NCBI RefSeq assembly: GCF_028682175.1 | Contig: NZ_JANHKS010000007.1 | Span: 62,001-126,000 of the forward strand | DNA: 64,000 bases | DNA from: Pseudomonas putida | GTDB taxonomy: Bacteria; Pseudomonadota; Gammaproteobacteria; Pseudomonadales; Pseudomonadaceae | Direction of reading: 5' to 3' | Part shown: positions 26,202-35,122 of the stretch, one piece after another | Numbering within the stretch: position 1 is the first letter of the stretch | Layout: each line of letters opens with the position of its first letter | Program-made: the position numbers and the translations under genes | Notes under the pieces: generated by a model | Databases searched by the model: none | The model's input: the letters and a program-made list of their open reading frames with translations, nothing else | Told to the model about the DNA's origin: nothing

Positions 26202-27851
26202 GTGAGTGAGTTAATTCGTGTACCCGACATCGGCAGCGGTGACGGTGAAGTCATTGAGCTGTTCGTCAAGGTTGGCGATCGCATCGAAGCCGACCAGAGC
26301 CTGCTGACCCTGGAGTCGGACAAGGCGAGCATGGAAATCCCGGCGCCGAAGGCCGGTATCGTCAAGGCGCTGAAAGTGAAGCTGGGCGACCGTCTGAAAG
26401 AAGGCGACGAACTGCTGGAGCTGGAAGTGGAAGGCGAAGCCGCCGCTGCTCCTGCTGCCGAGCCTGCTGCTGCCGCACCTGCGCCAGCGGCTGAAAAGCC
26501 TGCGCAAGCAGCTGCTCCGGAACCAGCTGCTGCTCCTGCCCCTGCGGCGGCCGCAACCGTTCAAGACATCCACGTGCCGGACATCGGCTCGTCGGGCAAG
26601 GCTCGCATCATCGAGCTGCTGGTCAAGGTGGGCGACAGCATCGAAGCTGATCAATCGCTGATCACCCTGGAATCCGACAAAGCCTCGATGGAGATCCCGT
26701 CTCCAGCCGCTGGCGTAGTCGAAGCCATCAGTGTCAAGGTCGAAGACGAAGTCGGCACTGGCGACCTGATCCTGAAACTGAAAGTGGCCGGCGCTGCGCC
26801 TGCTGCTGCACCGGCCCCTGCTGCTGCCCCGGCTCCGGCCAAGGCTGAAGCACCTGCCGCAGCACCGGCTGCAGCTCCAGCGCCGAAAGCTGAAGCAGCA
26901 CCTGCTCCTGCCGCTGCGCCAGCCAACAACGGCGCCAAGGTTCACGCAGGCCCGGCTGTTCGTCAGCTGGCCCGCGAGTTCGGCGTCGAGCTGAGCGCTG
27001 TGACCGCAACCGGTCCACACGGCCGCGTGCTGAAAGAAGACGTGCAGGTTTACGTCAAGGCCATGATGACCAAGGCCAAGGAAGCGCCTGCTGCTGGCGG
27101 CGCTACCGGCGGCGCGGGCATCCCGCCGATTCCGGAAGTCGACTTCAGCCGTTTCGGCGAAATCGAAGAAGTGCCGATGACCCGTCTGATGCAACTGGGC
27201 GCGTCCGGTCTGCATCGCAGCTGGCTGAACATTCCGCACGTCACTCAGTTCGACCAGGCCGACATCACCGACCTGGAAGCTTTCCGCGTTGCGCAGAAAG
27301 CTGTCGCCGAGAAAGCCGGCGTCAAGCTGACCGTGCTGCCACTGCTGCTCAAGTCCATCGCGCACCTGCTCAAGGAACTGCCGGACTTCAACAGCTCCCT
27401 GGCGCCAAGCGGCAAGGCTGTGATTCGCAAGAAGTACTTCCACATCGGTTTCGCGGTGGATACTCCTGACGGCCTGCTGGTTCCGGTCATCAAGAACGTC
27501 GACCAGAAGAGCCTGCTGCAACTGGCAGCCGAAGCGGCCGAGCTGGCTGAAAAAGCGCGCTCCAAGAAGCTGTCGGCCAACGACATGCAAGGCGCCTGCT
27601 TCACCATCTCGAGCCTGGGTCACATTGGCGGCACCGGCTTTACGCCGATCGTCAACGCGCCGGAAGTCGCGATCCTGGGCGTGTCCAAGGCCACCATGCA
27701 ACCGGTCTGGGACGGCAAGGCCTTCCAGCCACGCCTGATGCTGCCGCTGTCGCTGTCCTACGATCACCGCGTGATCAACGGCGCCGCAGCTGCCCGCTTC
27801 ACCAAGCGTCTGGGCGACCTGCTGGCCGACATCCGCACCATCCTGCTGTAA
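26202..27851 (+). CDS. aceF: Dihydrolipoyllysine acetyltransferase AceF (PDH E2)
   Basis: A 549-residue E2. The start is GTG 26202 ('MSELIRVPDIGSGDGEVIEL'), with GAGGAGA seven bases upstream; the 26127 frame runs through the intercistronic hairpin. Domain order: two lipoyl domains, each with 'ESDKASMEIP' (lipoyl Lys), joined by Ala/Pro-rich linkers; a peripheral-subunit binding domain ('VHAGPAVRQLAREFGVELS' then 'GPHGRVLKEDV'); and the acetyltransferase core ending in 'LSYDHRVINGAAAARF' with the catalytic DHRxxNG motif. It transfers acetyl groups to CoA. Two lipoyl domains matches Pseudomonas. Confidence 0.98.
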   Translation: MSELIRVPDIGSGDGEVIELFVKVGDRIEADQSLLTLESDKASMEIPAPKAGIVKALKVKLGDRLKEGDELLELEVEGEAAAAPAAEPAAAAPAPAAEKPAQAAAPEPAAAPAPAAAATVQDIHVPDIGSSGKARIIELLVKVGDSIEADQSLITLESDKASMEIPSPAAGVVEAISVKVEDEVGTGDLILKLKVAGAAPAAAPAPAAAPAPAKAEAPAAAPAAAPAPKAEAAPAPAAAPANNGAKVHAGPAVRQLAREFGVELSAVTATGPHGRVLKEDVQVYVKAMMTKAKEAPAAGGATGGAGIPPIPEVDFSRFGEIEEVPMTRLMQLGASGLHRSWLNIPHVTQFDQADITDLEAFRVAQKAVAEKAGVKLTVLPLLLKSIAHLLKELPDFNSSLAPSGKAVIRKKYFHIGFAVDTPDGLLVPVIKNVDQKSLLQLAAEAAELAEKARSKKLSANDMQGACFTISSLGHIGGTGFTPIVNAPEVAILGVSKATMQPVWDGKAFQPRLMLPLSLSYDHRVINGAAAARFTKRLGDLLADIRTILL

Positions 27852-27858
27852 GCCGTAC

Positions 27859-27896
27859 AAGGCCCGTTTCTCGCGAGACGGGCCTTCGCTGTTTTT
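27859..27896 (+). terminator. Rho-independent terminator after aceF
   Basis: AAGGCCCGT (27859-27867) pairs with ACGGGCCTT (27878-27886), with TCTCGCGAGA in the loop; a T5 run lies at 27892-27896. It begins seven bases after the aceF stop. Confidence 0.8.
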
Positions 27897-27918
27897 CGAG
27901 CTGCCACGCTCGTACCTC

Positions 27919-27947
27919 AACCCCGCTCATATGGCGGGGCTTTTTTT
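27919..27947 (+). terminator. Second Rho-independent terminator after aceF
   Basis: CCCCGC (27921-27926) pairs with GCGGGG (27934-27939) over a seven-base loop, followed by C and T7 (27941-27947). It forms a tandem terminator with the hairpin just upstream. The remainder of 27852-28293 holds a REP doublet and the short dipA upstream region. Confidence 0.85.
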
Positions 27948-27970
27948 GCCCGTTACATGGGCAACACCGA

Positions 27971-28063
27971 CCTGTAGGAGTGAGCTTGCTCGCGATTGCG
28001 TCGGGTCAGCTATTCAGATGCAAACTGACACACCGCTATCGCGAGCAAGCTCACTCCTACAGG
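27971..28063. repeat. REP doublet (REPIN), GTAGGAGTGAGC type
   Basis: CCTGTAGGAGTGAGCTTGCT opens the left arm and its reverse complement closes the right arm. The right inner flank carries CTGACACACCGCTATCGCG, a motif shared with several other copies in this window. Confidence 0.92.
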
Positions 28064-28293
28064 GATTCGGATTGCTGCCGATAACCAGAAGCACCAAAAA
28101 CAACCACTTACACCTCTTTCCCGACAAATCCGACCAATAACCTTCAGTTAATCCCCGATTTGCCGACAGATTTATAGCACTAAGCCATCGCGCTCACTTG
28201 TCAGCCCGTTCGCCATGATGCAACCTTGCGACACGCGATTTAACGATGGGCTCCTTGCCCACGCGCGACCGTACTCTTAAAGCGAGTTCCTTC

Positions 28294-30987
28294 ATGAAAA
28301 GCCAACCTGATGCTGCCGCCCGATCGGCAGCCGAGGTCGTGACGCAATTGCCGGTGCCCTCGCGGCTCGGCATGCTGCGTTTCGAGCGGCTGAATGAACC
28401 CAGCTGGGCCATGCTGTACCTGGACCCAAGTTGCGAAAAGCAGTTCGACATGCCCGCCATCGAGCTGTGCGCCCTCATTGGTGCGCCCTACGCCAGCCTG
28501 ATGGAGCCCGAGGCCCGCTACCAGTTGCACGACGCCATCGCGCAGCAACTGGCCAACAATTCCCATTACGTGATCCGCTACACCCTGCACACCGCCCGTG
28601 GCCCCTTGGGTCTGATGGAAATCGGTGAGGGCTATCGCCAGCACAATCGCGACCTGTTGCGCGGCTACCTGATGGTGGTCGACGATGTGTTCGAAGCCAG
28701 TGGCCTGAGCTTCACACCTGACCTGGAAATCCAGAACTCGCGCCTGCAAATGGCGCTTGAGTTGAACCAGCGCGCCCAGTACGAACAGTTGCAGCACCTG
28801 GAGCGAGTACGTGCCCAGCAGAGCCTGATCCTGCGCCTGGCGCGGCACCGCTACAGTTCGAGCAACTCGCTGCAGGAAGCCGCCGAGTTGATCACCAAGA
28901 ACGCCTGCGAAATCTACGACATCGCACGGGCGGCGATCTGGAACCTCAACGGCAAGATCCTCGAACCCATCGCCGAGTACCGGCGAGAGACCGACGAATA
29001 CCTCAAGCCCGCGCCGATCGACATCAGCCATTTCCCCAGCTACCTGGACGCCCTGCACACCAGCCGCGCCATCGATGCCAACGACGTGGCCCAGGACCCG
29101 CGCACCCGGGAGCTGGCCGAACGCTTGCTGCCGCGCGACATCAACGCCATCCTCGACGCCAGCGTGCGCATCGATGGCCACGTGGTGGGCGTGTTGTGCC
29201 TGGAACAGACCGGCACGCCACGGGAATGGCAGGCGGACGAGATCGCCTTCGCCGGTGAGCTGGCCGACCAGTTCGCCCACGCGATCAACAACCACAACCG
29301 CCGTACCGCCACCAGCGCCCTGCACCTGTTCCAGCGGGCCGTGGAGCAAAGCGCCAACGCCTTTCTGCTGGTCAATTGCGACGGCGTGGTGGAATACGTC
29401 AACCCAAGCTTCACCGAGATTACCCAGTACAGCGCCGACGAAGTCCACGGCCACCGCCTGTCGGAATTGCCGGCGCTGGAAAACCTGAGTTCCTTGCTGC
29501 TCGATGCCAACTCGAGCCTTGCGACCAGCAACAGCTGGCAGGGCGAGTTCAAGAGCCGGCGCAAGAATCTGGAGCCCTACTGGGGCCAGCTGTCGATTTC
29601 CAAGGTCTACGGTGACAACCGCGAGCTGACCCATTACATCGGCATCTACGAAGACATCACCCAGGCCAAGCTCTCCCAGCAGCGGATCGAGCGCCTGGCG
29701 TACACCGACAACCTGACCAACCTGGGCAACCGTCCGGCGTTCATTCGCACCCTGGACGAGCATTTTGCCCGGGACATCGAAACGCCCATCAGCCTGCTGC
29801 TGGTCGACATCGACAACTTCAAGCGCATCAACGACAGCCTCGGCCACCAGACCGGCGACAAGCTGCTGATCAGCCTGGCCCGACGTCTGCGCAACAGCCT
29901 GAGCCCGACCGGCATTCTGGCGCGTTTCGCCAGTAACGAATTCGCCGTGCTGCTGGACGACACCGGCCCCGAAGACGGCCAGCGCATTGCCAGCCAGGTG
30001 CTGACCACCCTCGACAAGCCGATGTTCGTCGATAACCAGTTGATCAGCGTGACCGGCTCCGTGGGCCTGGCCTGCGCGCCCCTGCACGGCCGCGATCCGC
30101 AGACCCTGATGAAAAACGCAGGCCTGGCGCTGCACAAGGCCAAGGCCAACGGCAAGCATCAGGTACAGGTGTTCACCGAAGCGCTCAACGCCGAAGCCAG
30201 CTACAAGCTGTTCGTCGAGAACAACCTGCGCCGGGCCCTGACCCAGAACGAACTGGAAGTCTTCTATCAGCCCAAACTGTGCCTTCGTACGGGCCGTTTG
30301 CTGGGCATGGAAGCGCTGCTGCGCTGGAACCATCCGGAAAAGGGCATGATCCGCCCGGACCAGTTCATCAGCGTCGCCGAAGAAACCGGCCTGATCATCC
30401 CGATCGGCAAGTGGGTGGCGCGCCAGTCTTGCCGCATGAGCAAGCAGCTGACCGCCGCCGGTTACGGCAAGCTGCACGTGGCGATCAACGTCTCGCCCAA
30501 GCAGTTCTCCGACCCCGAGTTGGTCAGCTCCCTGGCCAATATCCTGCGCGAAGAACAGCTCGACCCGTCGCTGCTGGAGCTGGAACTGACCGAAGGCCTG
30601 TTGCTGGAGGCGACCGAAGACACGCGCCTGCAACTCGAATCGCTGAAAACCCTGGGCCTGACCCTGGCCATGGACGACTTCGGTACTGGCTACTCGTCGT
30701 TCAGCTACCTGAAGAAATTCCCCATCGACGTGATCAAGATCGACCGCAGCTTCATCCGCGACATTCCGGATGACCAGGACGACATGGAAATCACCTCGGC
30801 GGTCATCGCCATGGCGCACAACCTCAAGCTGACGGTGGTCGCCGAAGGCATCGAGACCGCCGAGCAACTGGCATTCCTGCGCCGCCACCGTTGCGACGTG
30901 GGCCAGGGCTACCTGTTCGACAAGCCGATTCCCGGCGAAGAGCTCATCAGCAAGCTGCGCCGCTACCCGAAAGCCTCCCAGGCCTGA
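28294..30987 (+). CDS. dipA: c-di-GMP phosphodiesterase DipA (PAS/GAF-degenerate GGDEF-EAL)
   Basis: An 897-residue cytosolic protein; the start at ATG 28294 fits the P. aeruginosa DipA length. Order: N-terminal sensor region, GAF-like region (about 190-350), PAS domain (about 355-470, 'YVNPSFTEITQYS'), GGDEF domain with the active-site motif changed to ASNEF (residues 546-550), and EAL domain with E673 in 'EALLRWNHP'. The EAL metal/catalytic residues are all present (AINVSP, LELTEG, MDDFGTGYSS, IKIDRSF, AEGIET). So it should hydrolyse c-di-GMP and not make it. DipA lowers c-di-GMP to allow biofilm dispersal. Placement between aceF and msrA is as in P. aeruginosa (PA5015-PA5018). Confidence 0.93.
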   Translation: MKSQPDAAARSAAEVVTQLPVPSRLGMLRFERLNEPSWAMLYLDPSCEKQFDMPAIELCALIGAPYASLMEPEARYQLHDAIAQQLANNSHYVIRYTLHTARGPLGLMEIGEGYRQHNRDLLRGYLMVVDDVFEASGLSFTPDLEIQNSRLQMALELNQRAQYEQLQHLERVRAQQSLILRLARHRYSSSNSLQEAAELITKNACEIYDIARAAIWNLNGKILEPIAEYRRETDEYLKPAPIDISHFPSYLDALHTSRAIDANDVAQDPRTRELAERLLPRDINAILDASVRIDGHVVGVLCLEQTGTPREWQADEIAFAGELADQFAHAINNHNRRTATSALHLFQRAVEQSANAFLLVNCDGVVEYVNPSFTEITQYSADEVHGHRLSELPALENLSSLLLDANSSLATSNSWQGEFKSRRKNLEPYWGQLSISKVYGDNRELTHYIGIYEDITQAKLSQQRIERLAYTDNLTNLGNRPAFIRTLDEHFARDIETPISLLLVDIDNFKRINDSLGHQTGDKLLISLARRLRNSLSPTGILARFASNEFAVLLDDTGPEDGQRIASQVLTTLDKPMFVDNQLISVTGSVGLACAPLHGRDPQTLMKNAGLALHKAKANGKHQVQVFTEALNAEASYKLFVENNLRRALTQNELEVFYQPKLCLRTGRLLGMEALLRWNHPEKGMIRPDQFISVAEETGLIIPIGKWVARQSCRMSKQLTAAGYGKLHVAINVSPKQFSDPELVSSLANILREEQLDPSLLELELTEGLLLEATEDTRLQLESLKTLGLTLAMDDFGTGYSSFSYLKKFPIDVIKIDRSFIRDIPDDQDDMEITSAVIAMAHNLKLTVVAEGIETAEQLAFLRRHRCDVGQGYLFDKPIPGEELISKLRRYPKASQA

Positions 30988-31110
30988 CGCCCCTTCCCCA
31001 CCCAGGCGATGTGCGGCACACTGCCGTTCTTTGATTTGTCATCGCTGCCCCCATATACCTTTTTCACTGACAAACCCTGTCGGTCATCCTGCCCCTTGAG
31101 GATTTGCCCC

Positions 31111-31770
31111 ATGGTCTTGCGCTCGGAAATTCTTGTGAACAAAACTGAACTGCCTAACGCCCAGCAGGCTTTGCCGGGCCGCGAAACACCGATGGCCCTG
31201 CCGGAGAAGCACTTCGTCAACGACACCCCGCTGCTCGGCCCCTTCTTTGAAGACGTCGAATTCGCGATTTTCGGCCTGGGTTGCTTCTGGGGCGCCGAGC
31301 GTCGTTTCTGGCAACGTGATGGCGTTGTCAGCACAGTCGTCGGCTACGCGGGCGGCTTCACGCCGAACCCGACTTATGAAGAAGTGTGCTCCGGCCTGAC
31401 CGGCCACAGCGAAGTGGTACTGGTGGTGTACGAGCCTGCGAAAGTCAGTTACGAAGAGTTGCTGGCGATGTTCTGGGAACTGCACAACCCGACCCAGGGC
31501 ATGCGCCAGGGCAATGACATCGGCACTCAGTACCGCTCGGTGATCTACGCCACCAACCCGGAACAACTGGAAGCAGCCAAAGCCAGCGCCCAGGTGTATC
31601 AGGCCGAATTGACCAAGGCCGGCCTGGGCGACATCACCACCGAAATCGACCAGGCCCCGACCGTGTACTTCGCCGAGGCGTATCACCAGCAATACCTGGC
31701 GAAAAACCCGCAGGGTTATTGCGGCATCGGCGGCACCGGCGTGTGCATGCCACCGAGCCTGAATCCTTAA
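31111..31770 (+). CDS. msrA: Peptide methionine sulfoxide reductase MsrA
   Basis: A 219-residue enzyme. The start is ATG 31111, with GAGG nine bases upstream; the 31009 frame is unneeded. The catalytic motif '[13 protein letters not shown]' contains the nucleophilic Cys, and '[12 protein letters not shown]' near the C terminus gives the recycling cysteines. It reduces methionine-S-sulfoxide in proteins with thioredoxin. Part of the conserved aceEF-dipA-msrA order, with 123 bases after dipA. Confidence 0.97.
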   Translation: MVLRSEILVNKTELPNAQQALPGRETPMALPEKHFVNDTPLLGPFFEDVEFAIFGLGCFWGAERRFWQRDGVVSTVVGYAGGFTPNPTYEEVCSGLTGHSEVVLVVYEPAKVSYEELLAMFWELHNPTQGMRQGNDIGTQYRSVIYATNPEQLEAAKASAQVYQAELTKAGLGDITTEIDQAPTVYFAEAYHQQYLAKNPQGYCGIGGTGVCMPPSLNP

Positions 31771-31784
31771 GCCTCACCACATCC

Positions 31785-31876
31785 CCTGTAGGAGTGAGCT
31801 TGCTCGCGATTGCAATGTGTCAGGTTCGAAAATGGTGACTGATACACCGCAATCGCGAGCAAGCTCACTCCTACAA
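31785..31876. repeat. REP doublet (REPIN), GTAGGAGTGAGC type
   Basis: Same family as the copy at 27971, with inner right flank CTGATACACCGCAATCGCG. It lies between the convergent msrA and rlmJ genes. Confidence 0.92.
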
Positions 31877-31902
31877 GGATCGGGGACACCCAAGGGATTT
31901 AC

Positions 31903-32745
31903 TCAAGCTTCAGCAATCAACCAATCCAGCCGCCAGTCACCACCGGTCTGCGCCAATGTCTTGGCCAGCCACGGCAGCAACTCGCGCAGCTCCTCTTCCA
32001 GCCCCCACGGCGGGTTGGCAATCGCCAGGCCCGAGCCGGTCAGGGTGTTGGGCGTATCCACCGGATGCACCAGCAGCTCCACACGCAGCAGCTTGGGCGC
32101 GCCGGTTTCGGCCAGTTCCTGATAGAAACGCTTGAGCGCGCGCTGGTCCTTGATCGGGTACCAGATCGCCGCGACGGTCTGGCGCATGCGGCCGATGGTT
32201 TCCTTGAGCGCCACCGAGCAGCGCTTCATCTCGTCCAGTTGCTCGAACGGCGGGTCGATCAGCATCACGGCACGCTTTTCCTGCACCGGCAGCAAGGCAC
32301 GGGGCACATGCCAGCCTTCGCCCAGGTGCACGGCCACGCGCTTGTCGTATTTCATGTTGTCCTTGAGCAGCGCGCCGTCTTCGGGGTGCTTCTCGTTGAG
32401 CAGCACGCGGTCCTGCTCGCGAGTCAGGCGCCGGGCCAGCTCCGGGGAACCCGGGTAGTAGCGCAGCTCGCCGGTCTTGCGGTTCATGTGCCGCAGCACA
32501 TCCAGATAGCCCTGGGCCATGGCCGGCACGTCTTCGGCGTCCCACAGGCGGCCGATCCCTTCGATCCACTCACCGGTGCGCGTGGCCTGGTCGCCCTGCA
32601 GGTCGTACAGGCCCAGCCCTGCGTGGGTGTCGAGGTAGGCGAACGGCTGCTCCTTGCGCGACATCAGTGCGATCAGGCGAGTCAGGACGATGTGTTTCAA
32701 GACGTCGGCGTGGTTGCCGGCGTGGAAGGCGTGACGGTAGTTCAT
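31903..32745 (-). CDS. rlmJ: 23S rRNA (adenine-2030-N6)-methyltransferase RlmJ
   Basis: A 280-residue protein, the same length as E. coli RlmJ. The start is ATG 32745 ('MNYRHAFHAGNHADVLKHIV'), preceded by AGGAG; the 32823 frame is an artefact. 'LDTHAGLGLYDLQ' is the SAM-binding loop and 'VMLIDPPFEQLDE' carries the DPPF catalytic motif of N6-adenine methyltransferases. It methylates A2030 of 23S rRNA before ribosome assembly. A minus-strand hairpin-terminator unit lies about 90 bases upstream. Confidence 0.95.
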   Translation of the reverse strand: MNYRHAFHAGNHADVLKHIVLTRLIALMSRKEQPFAYLDTHAGLGLYDLQGDQATRTGEWIEGIGRLWDAEDVPAMAQGYLDVLRHMNRKTGELRYYPGSPELARRLTREQDRVLLNEKHPEDGALLKDNMKYDKRVAVHLGEGWHVPRALLPVQEKRAVMLIDPPFEQLDEMKRCSVALKETIGRMRQTVAAIWYPIKDQRALKRFYQELAETGAPKLLRVELLVHPVDTPNTLTGSGLAIANPPWGLEEELRELLPWLAKTLAQTGGDWRLDWLIAEA

Positions 32746-32834
32746 GGCGGCTCCTGGAAGGCCGGGCAGTTTAACAAAACCGCCGCGCCTGCGCAGACCG
32801 CTCATGCCCATTGGGCCTGACAAAAAACCCGGGC

Positions 32835-32927
32835 AAAAAAATCCCCGGTTAAGCCGTTACAAAACCGGGGTTGAGGGAGTTGCGCGGGCTAGAGGGTGAC
32901 CAAACCATGGCCCGCGCAAGTATGAAT
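32835..32927 (-). ncRNA. Candidate small RNA upstream of rlmJ
   Basis: Read on the minus strand: a -10 element CATAAT (32939-32934), a predicted start near 32927, a first hairpin with ten perfect pairs (TTGCGCGGGC with GCCCGCGCAA, 32919-32910 and 32889-32880), a single-stranded stretch, then a Rho-independent terminator (CCCCGGTT/AACCGGGG, 32870-32863 and 32850-32843) followed by A and seven T. Expected size is about 93 nucleotides. The -35 is weak. No ORF fits. It could instead be a terminated leader (attenuator) of rlmJ. The rest of 32746-33073 holds the rlmJ and small-gene upstream regions. Confidence 0.55.
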
Positions 32928-33073
32928 GGGGCCATTATGCCCAGTTAACTAAACGGTTACATAGCCAAAACCGACACACTGATGTGCATCCCAGACATTG
33001 CCGACGGCAGGTATTGCCGAGCGTGCGGCGCGCTACCAGAATCGGTCCAACCCCAATAAAAGGAGCGAGCGTC

Positions 33074-33337
33074 ATGATGCATGCAGACCTGATCGACCAG
33101 GACGATCTTCTCGGTCAACTCAGATCCATCGGCTTTGAAATGCCATCAGGGGCCACTGCCGAACAAGCCTGCGCCCAAGCCGTCTGCGGCCTGAACGACG
33201 ACCGCGCCCGGGCATTGCGTCAATTGGTGGAAAGACTGTTGAGTGGCGGCGCGACCATCCTTCCGGCCGTGCGCCAGGCCATTGACCAGCAGTTGCTGCC
33301 GGCGTTGGCGACCTACAACAAAAGCAAAACTTACTGA
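33074..33337 (+). CDS. Small conserved hypothetical protein
   Basis: An 87-residue protein. The start is ATG 33074, with AGGAG eight bases upstream; a second ATG follows directly. It is acidic in the first third ('DLIDQDDLLGQLRSIGFEMP') and then mostly helical ('DRARALRQLVERLL...VRQAIDQQLLPALATYNKS'). No signal peptide, membrane segment or known motif. A strong ribosome-binding site and clean GC-biased codons argue it is real. I do not recognise a function. Confidence 0.7.
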   Translation: MMHADLIDQDDLLGQLRSIGFEMPSGATAEQACAQAVCGLNDDRARALRQLVERLLSGGATILPAVRQAIDQQLLPALATYNKSKTY

Positions 33338-33341
33338 CTCC

Positions 33342-33435
33342 CCTGTAGGAGCGCGCTTGCCCGCGACGGCGTCGCCATGTCCAACATCGTTGATGACTGA
33401 CACTTCGCTGTCGCGGGCAAGCGCGCTCCTACAAG
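33342..33435. repeat. REP doublet, GTAGGAGCGCGC variant
   Basis: CCTGTAGGAGCGCGCTTGCC opens the left arm and its near-exact complement closes the right. It has the GCGCGCTTGCCCGCGAC core instead of the GTGAGCTTGCTCGCGAT core. It lies between the small gene and the end of gbdR. Confidence 0.9.
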
Positions 33436-33450
33436 AGGCTTGCGCTTCCC

Positions 33451-34554
33451 TTACAACCTCACACTCGCAAACGTCGACTCATTACGCGCCTGGCTCAACG
33501 CCGACAGCGGGCCTGAGAGCGGCGCCAGGACCATGGCCTGCGGAATCGGCAGCATCGCCACCTGTTGCGCGGTGTTGGAGCCTACGCGCTCGTCACGCGG
33601 CGGGATGCCGAAGTATTCGCGGTAGCACTTGGAGAAGTGCGGCGTGGACACGAAGCCGCAGACCGACGCCACTTCGATGATCGACATCGGCGTCTGCTTG
33701 AGCAACTGACGCGCGCGGATCAGGCGCAGCTTGAGGTAGTAGCGCGATGGCGAACAGTGCAGGTATTTCTGGAACAGCCTTTCGAGCTGCCTGCGGGAAA
33801 CCGAGACATAGACCGCCAGTTCGTCGAGGTCGATCGGCTCTTCGAGGTTGGCCTCCATCAGCGCGACGATTTCCTGCAGTTTTGGCTGGTTGGTGCCGAG
33901 CATGTGCTTGAGCGGCACGCGCTGGTGATCCTGTTCGTTACGGATGCGCTCGTACACGAACATCTCCGAGATCGCGGCGGACAGTTCACGGCCGTGATCG
34001 CGGCTGATCAGGTGCAGCATCATGTCCAGCGGCGCGGTCCCACCGGAGCTGGTGAAACGGTTGCGGTCCAGGGTGAACAGGCGGGTGCTCATGGCCACGC
34101 GAGGGAAAGCTTCCTGCATCGCTGCCAGACATTCCCAGTGCACGCTGCAATCGAAACCGTCCAGCAGGCCTGCGCACGCCAGCGCCCAGCTGCCGGTGCA
34201 CACCGCGCCCAGGCGGCGGGATTGACGAGCCTGGCTTTGCAGCCAGCTCACGTGTTCGCGGGTCACGGTGCGTTGAATGCCGACACCGCCGCAGACGATC
34301 ACGGTGTCCAGCACCGGTGCCTTGTGCATGGCCGCATCCGGGGTGATTTGCAGGCCGTCGCTGGCCCAGACCTGGCCACCGTCGACACTCAGGGTGGTCC
34401 AGCGATACAGCTCGCGACCGGACAACTGGTTCGCCATGCGCAGTGGCTCTACCGCAGATGCGAGAGAGATCAGTGTGAAATTGTCCAGCAGCAGGAAGCC
34501 GATGGATTGAGGCGCACGGTTCTGGGGTTGGGCCCCGGAGTTGAACGAAGTCAT
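33451..34554 (-). CDS. gbdR: AraC-family regulator of glycine betaine catabolism GbdR
   Basis: A 367-residue regulator. The start chosen is ATG 34554, with GAGGAG eight bases upstream, rather than the adjacent GTG. The N-terminal DJ-1/PfpI-type sensor domain (about residues 20-190) contains 'CGGVGIQRT' and 'LGAVCTGSWALACAGLLDG'. The C-terminal AraC DNA-binding domain (about 225-325) has 'VSVSRRQLERLFQKYL' and 'IIEVASVCGFVSTPHFSKCYREYFG'. GbdR senses glycine betaine and dimethylglycine and activates choline/betaine catabolism genes. Placement next to sdaB and cbcXWV equals PA5380-PA5376. Confidence 0.95.
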   Translation of the reverse strand: MTSFNSGAQPQNRAPQSIGFLLLDNFTLISLASAVEPLRMANQLSGRELYRWTTLSVDGGQVWASDGLQITPDAAMHKAPVLDTVIVCGGVGIQRTVTREHVSWLQSQARQSRRLGAVCTGSWALACAGLLDGFDCSVHWECLAAMQEAFPRVAMSTRLFTLDRNRFTSSGGTAPLDMMLHLISRDHGRELSAAISEMFVYERIRNEQDHQRVPLKHMLGTNQPKLQEIVALMEANLEEPIDLDELAVYVSVSRRQLERLFQKYLHCSPSRYYLKLRLIRARQLLKQTPMSIIEVASVCGFVSTPHFSKCYREYFGIPPRDERVGSNTAQQVAMLPIPQAMVLAPLSGPLSALSQARNESTFASVRL

Positions 34555-34664
34555 CACAGTATCTCCTCACACGAAAGCGGCTGATGGCCCCAATCAGGGC
34601 TCTTGTTGTTCTGCCCTCTCACTGGAGAGCTATGCCTATTGCAACGCAAATGCCATGCCTAAAG

Positions 34665-34680
34665 TTGAATGAGCATTCAA
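34665..34680. promoter_or_regulatory. Palindromic operator-like site upstream of gbdR
   Basis: TTGAATGAGCATTCAA is a perfect dyad (seven-base half-sites, two-base centre), about 110 bases before the gbdR ATG. Half-sites TTGAA/TTCAA resemble those of the BetI operator at 40219, but spacing differs. The factor is unknown. Confidence 0.4.
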
Positions 34681-35001
34681 TTACTCTCGTTTGCGACGTC
34701 GTGATGCGTCTATTCGGGAGCGACATGGCCGTTCAGTTAGCGACCTATCGATTCAAAAGCCGCGCAGGCATTGGAGAGGTGAGCAAATCGGTAGCACTTG
34801 TGTGACACGCCGAAATATTTGCCAACAGGAGAGTGTCACCCTATGCACAGGTGACGGGCGGTCGTGGGGGTTACACAGGTGTGGCATGGCGTTGCGCTAT
34901 GCCACAGGGTTCACGCGCCAAAACGTGGCGAAGGCTCTAGGCCGTGAGCTAAAAGCGAGCAGCGGGTGTTTCAGATACCGGGGTGGGTCTGGTGCACCGC
35001 C

Positions 35002-35090
35002 ATCGCGAGCAAGCTCACTCCTACAGGTTTTGGGTCGTCCATCAATCTTCGCCCGGCCCACTCCCCTGTAGGAGTGAGCTTGCTCGCGAT
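35002..35090. repeat. REP pair in outward orientation
   Basis: Left arm ATCGCGAGCAAGCTCACTCC... (35002-35027) and right arm ending in TGCTCGCGAT (35065-35090), so the tails face inward, opposite to most doublets here. The centre is 37 bases. Confidence 0.88.
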
Positions 35091-35122
35091 AGCGTCAGAT
35101 CAGTCAGCATCCATAGATCGAA

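Larger units (their letters stand above)
34555..35122. other. Intergenic region upstream of gbdR
   Basis: This 568-base stretch lies between the sdaB stop and the gbdR start. It contains the 16-base palindrome at 34665-34680, a GTCACC/GGTGAC hairpin (34835-34855) and a REP doublet (35002-35090). The plus-strand ORFs here have poor codon use and no ribosome-binding sites, and are not credited. Confidence 0.6.

Noticed and set aside
26211..27920. A 569-codon minus-strand ORF opposite aceF
   Set aside because: Ser/Arg/Gly-rich translation is the complement of the Ala/Pro linkers in AceF.
28240..30888. An 882-codon minus-strand ORF opposite dipA
   Set aside because: It mirrors a well-matched c-di-GMP enzyme, has no family features, and high-GC third-position bias explains the open frame.
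34584..35071. Plus-strand ORFs in the gbdR upstream region
   Set aside because: Poor codon bias, no ribosome-binding site, and they run into a REP element.
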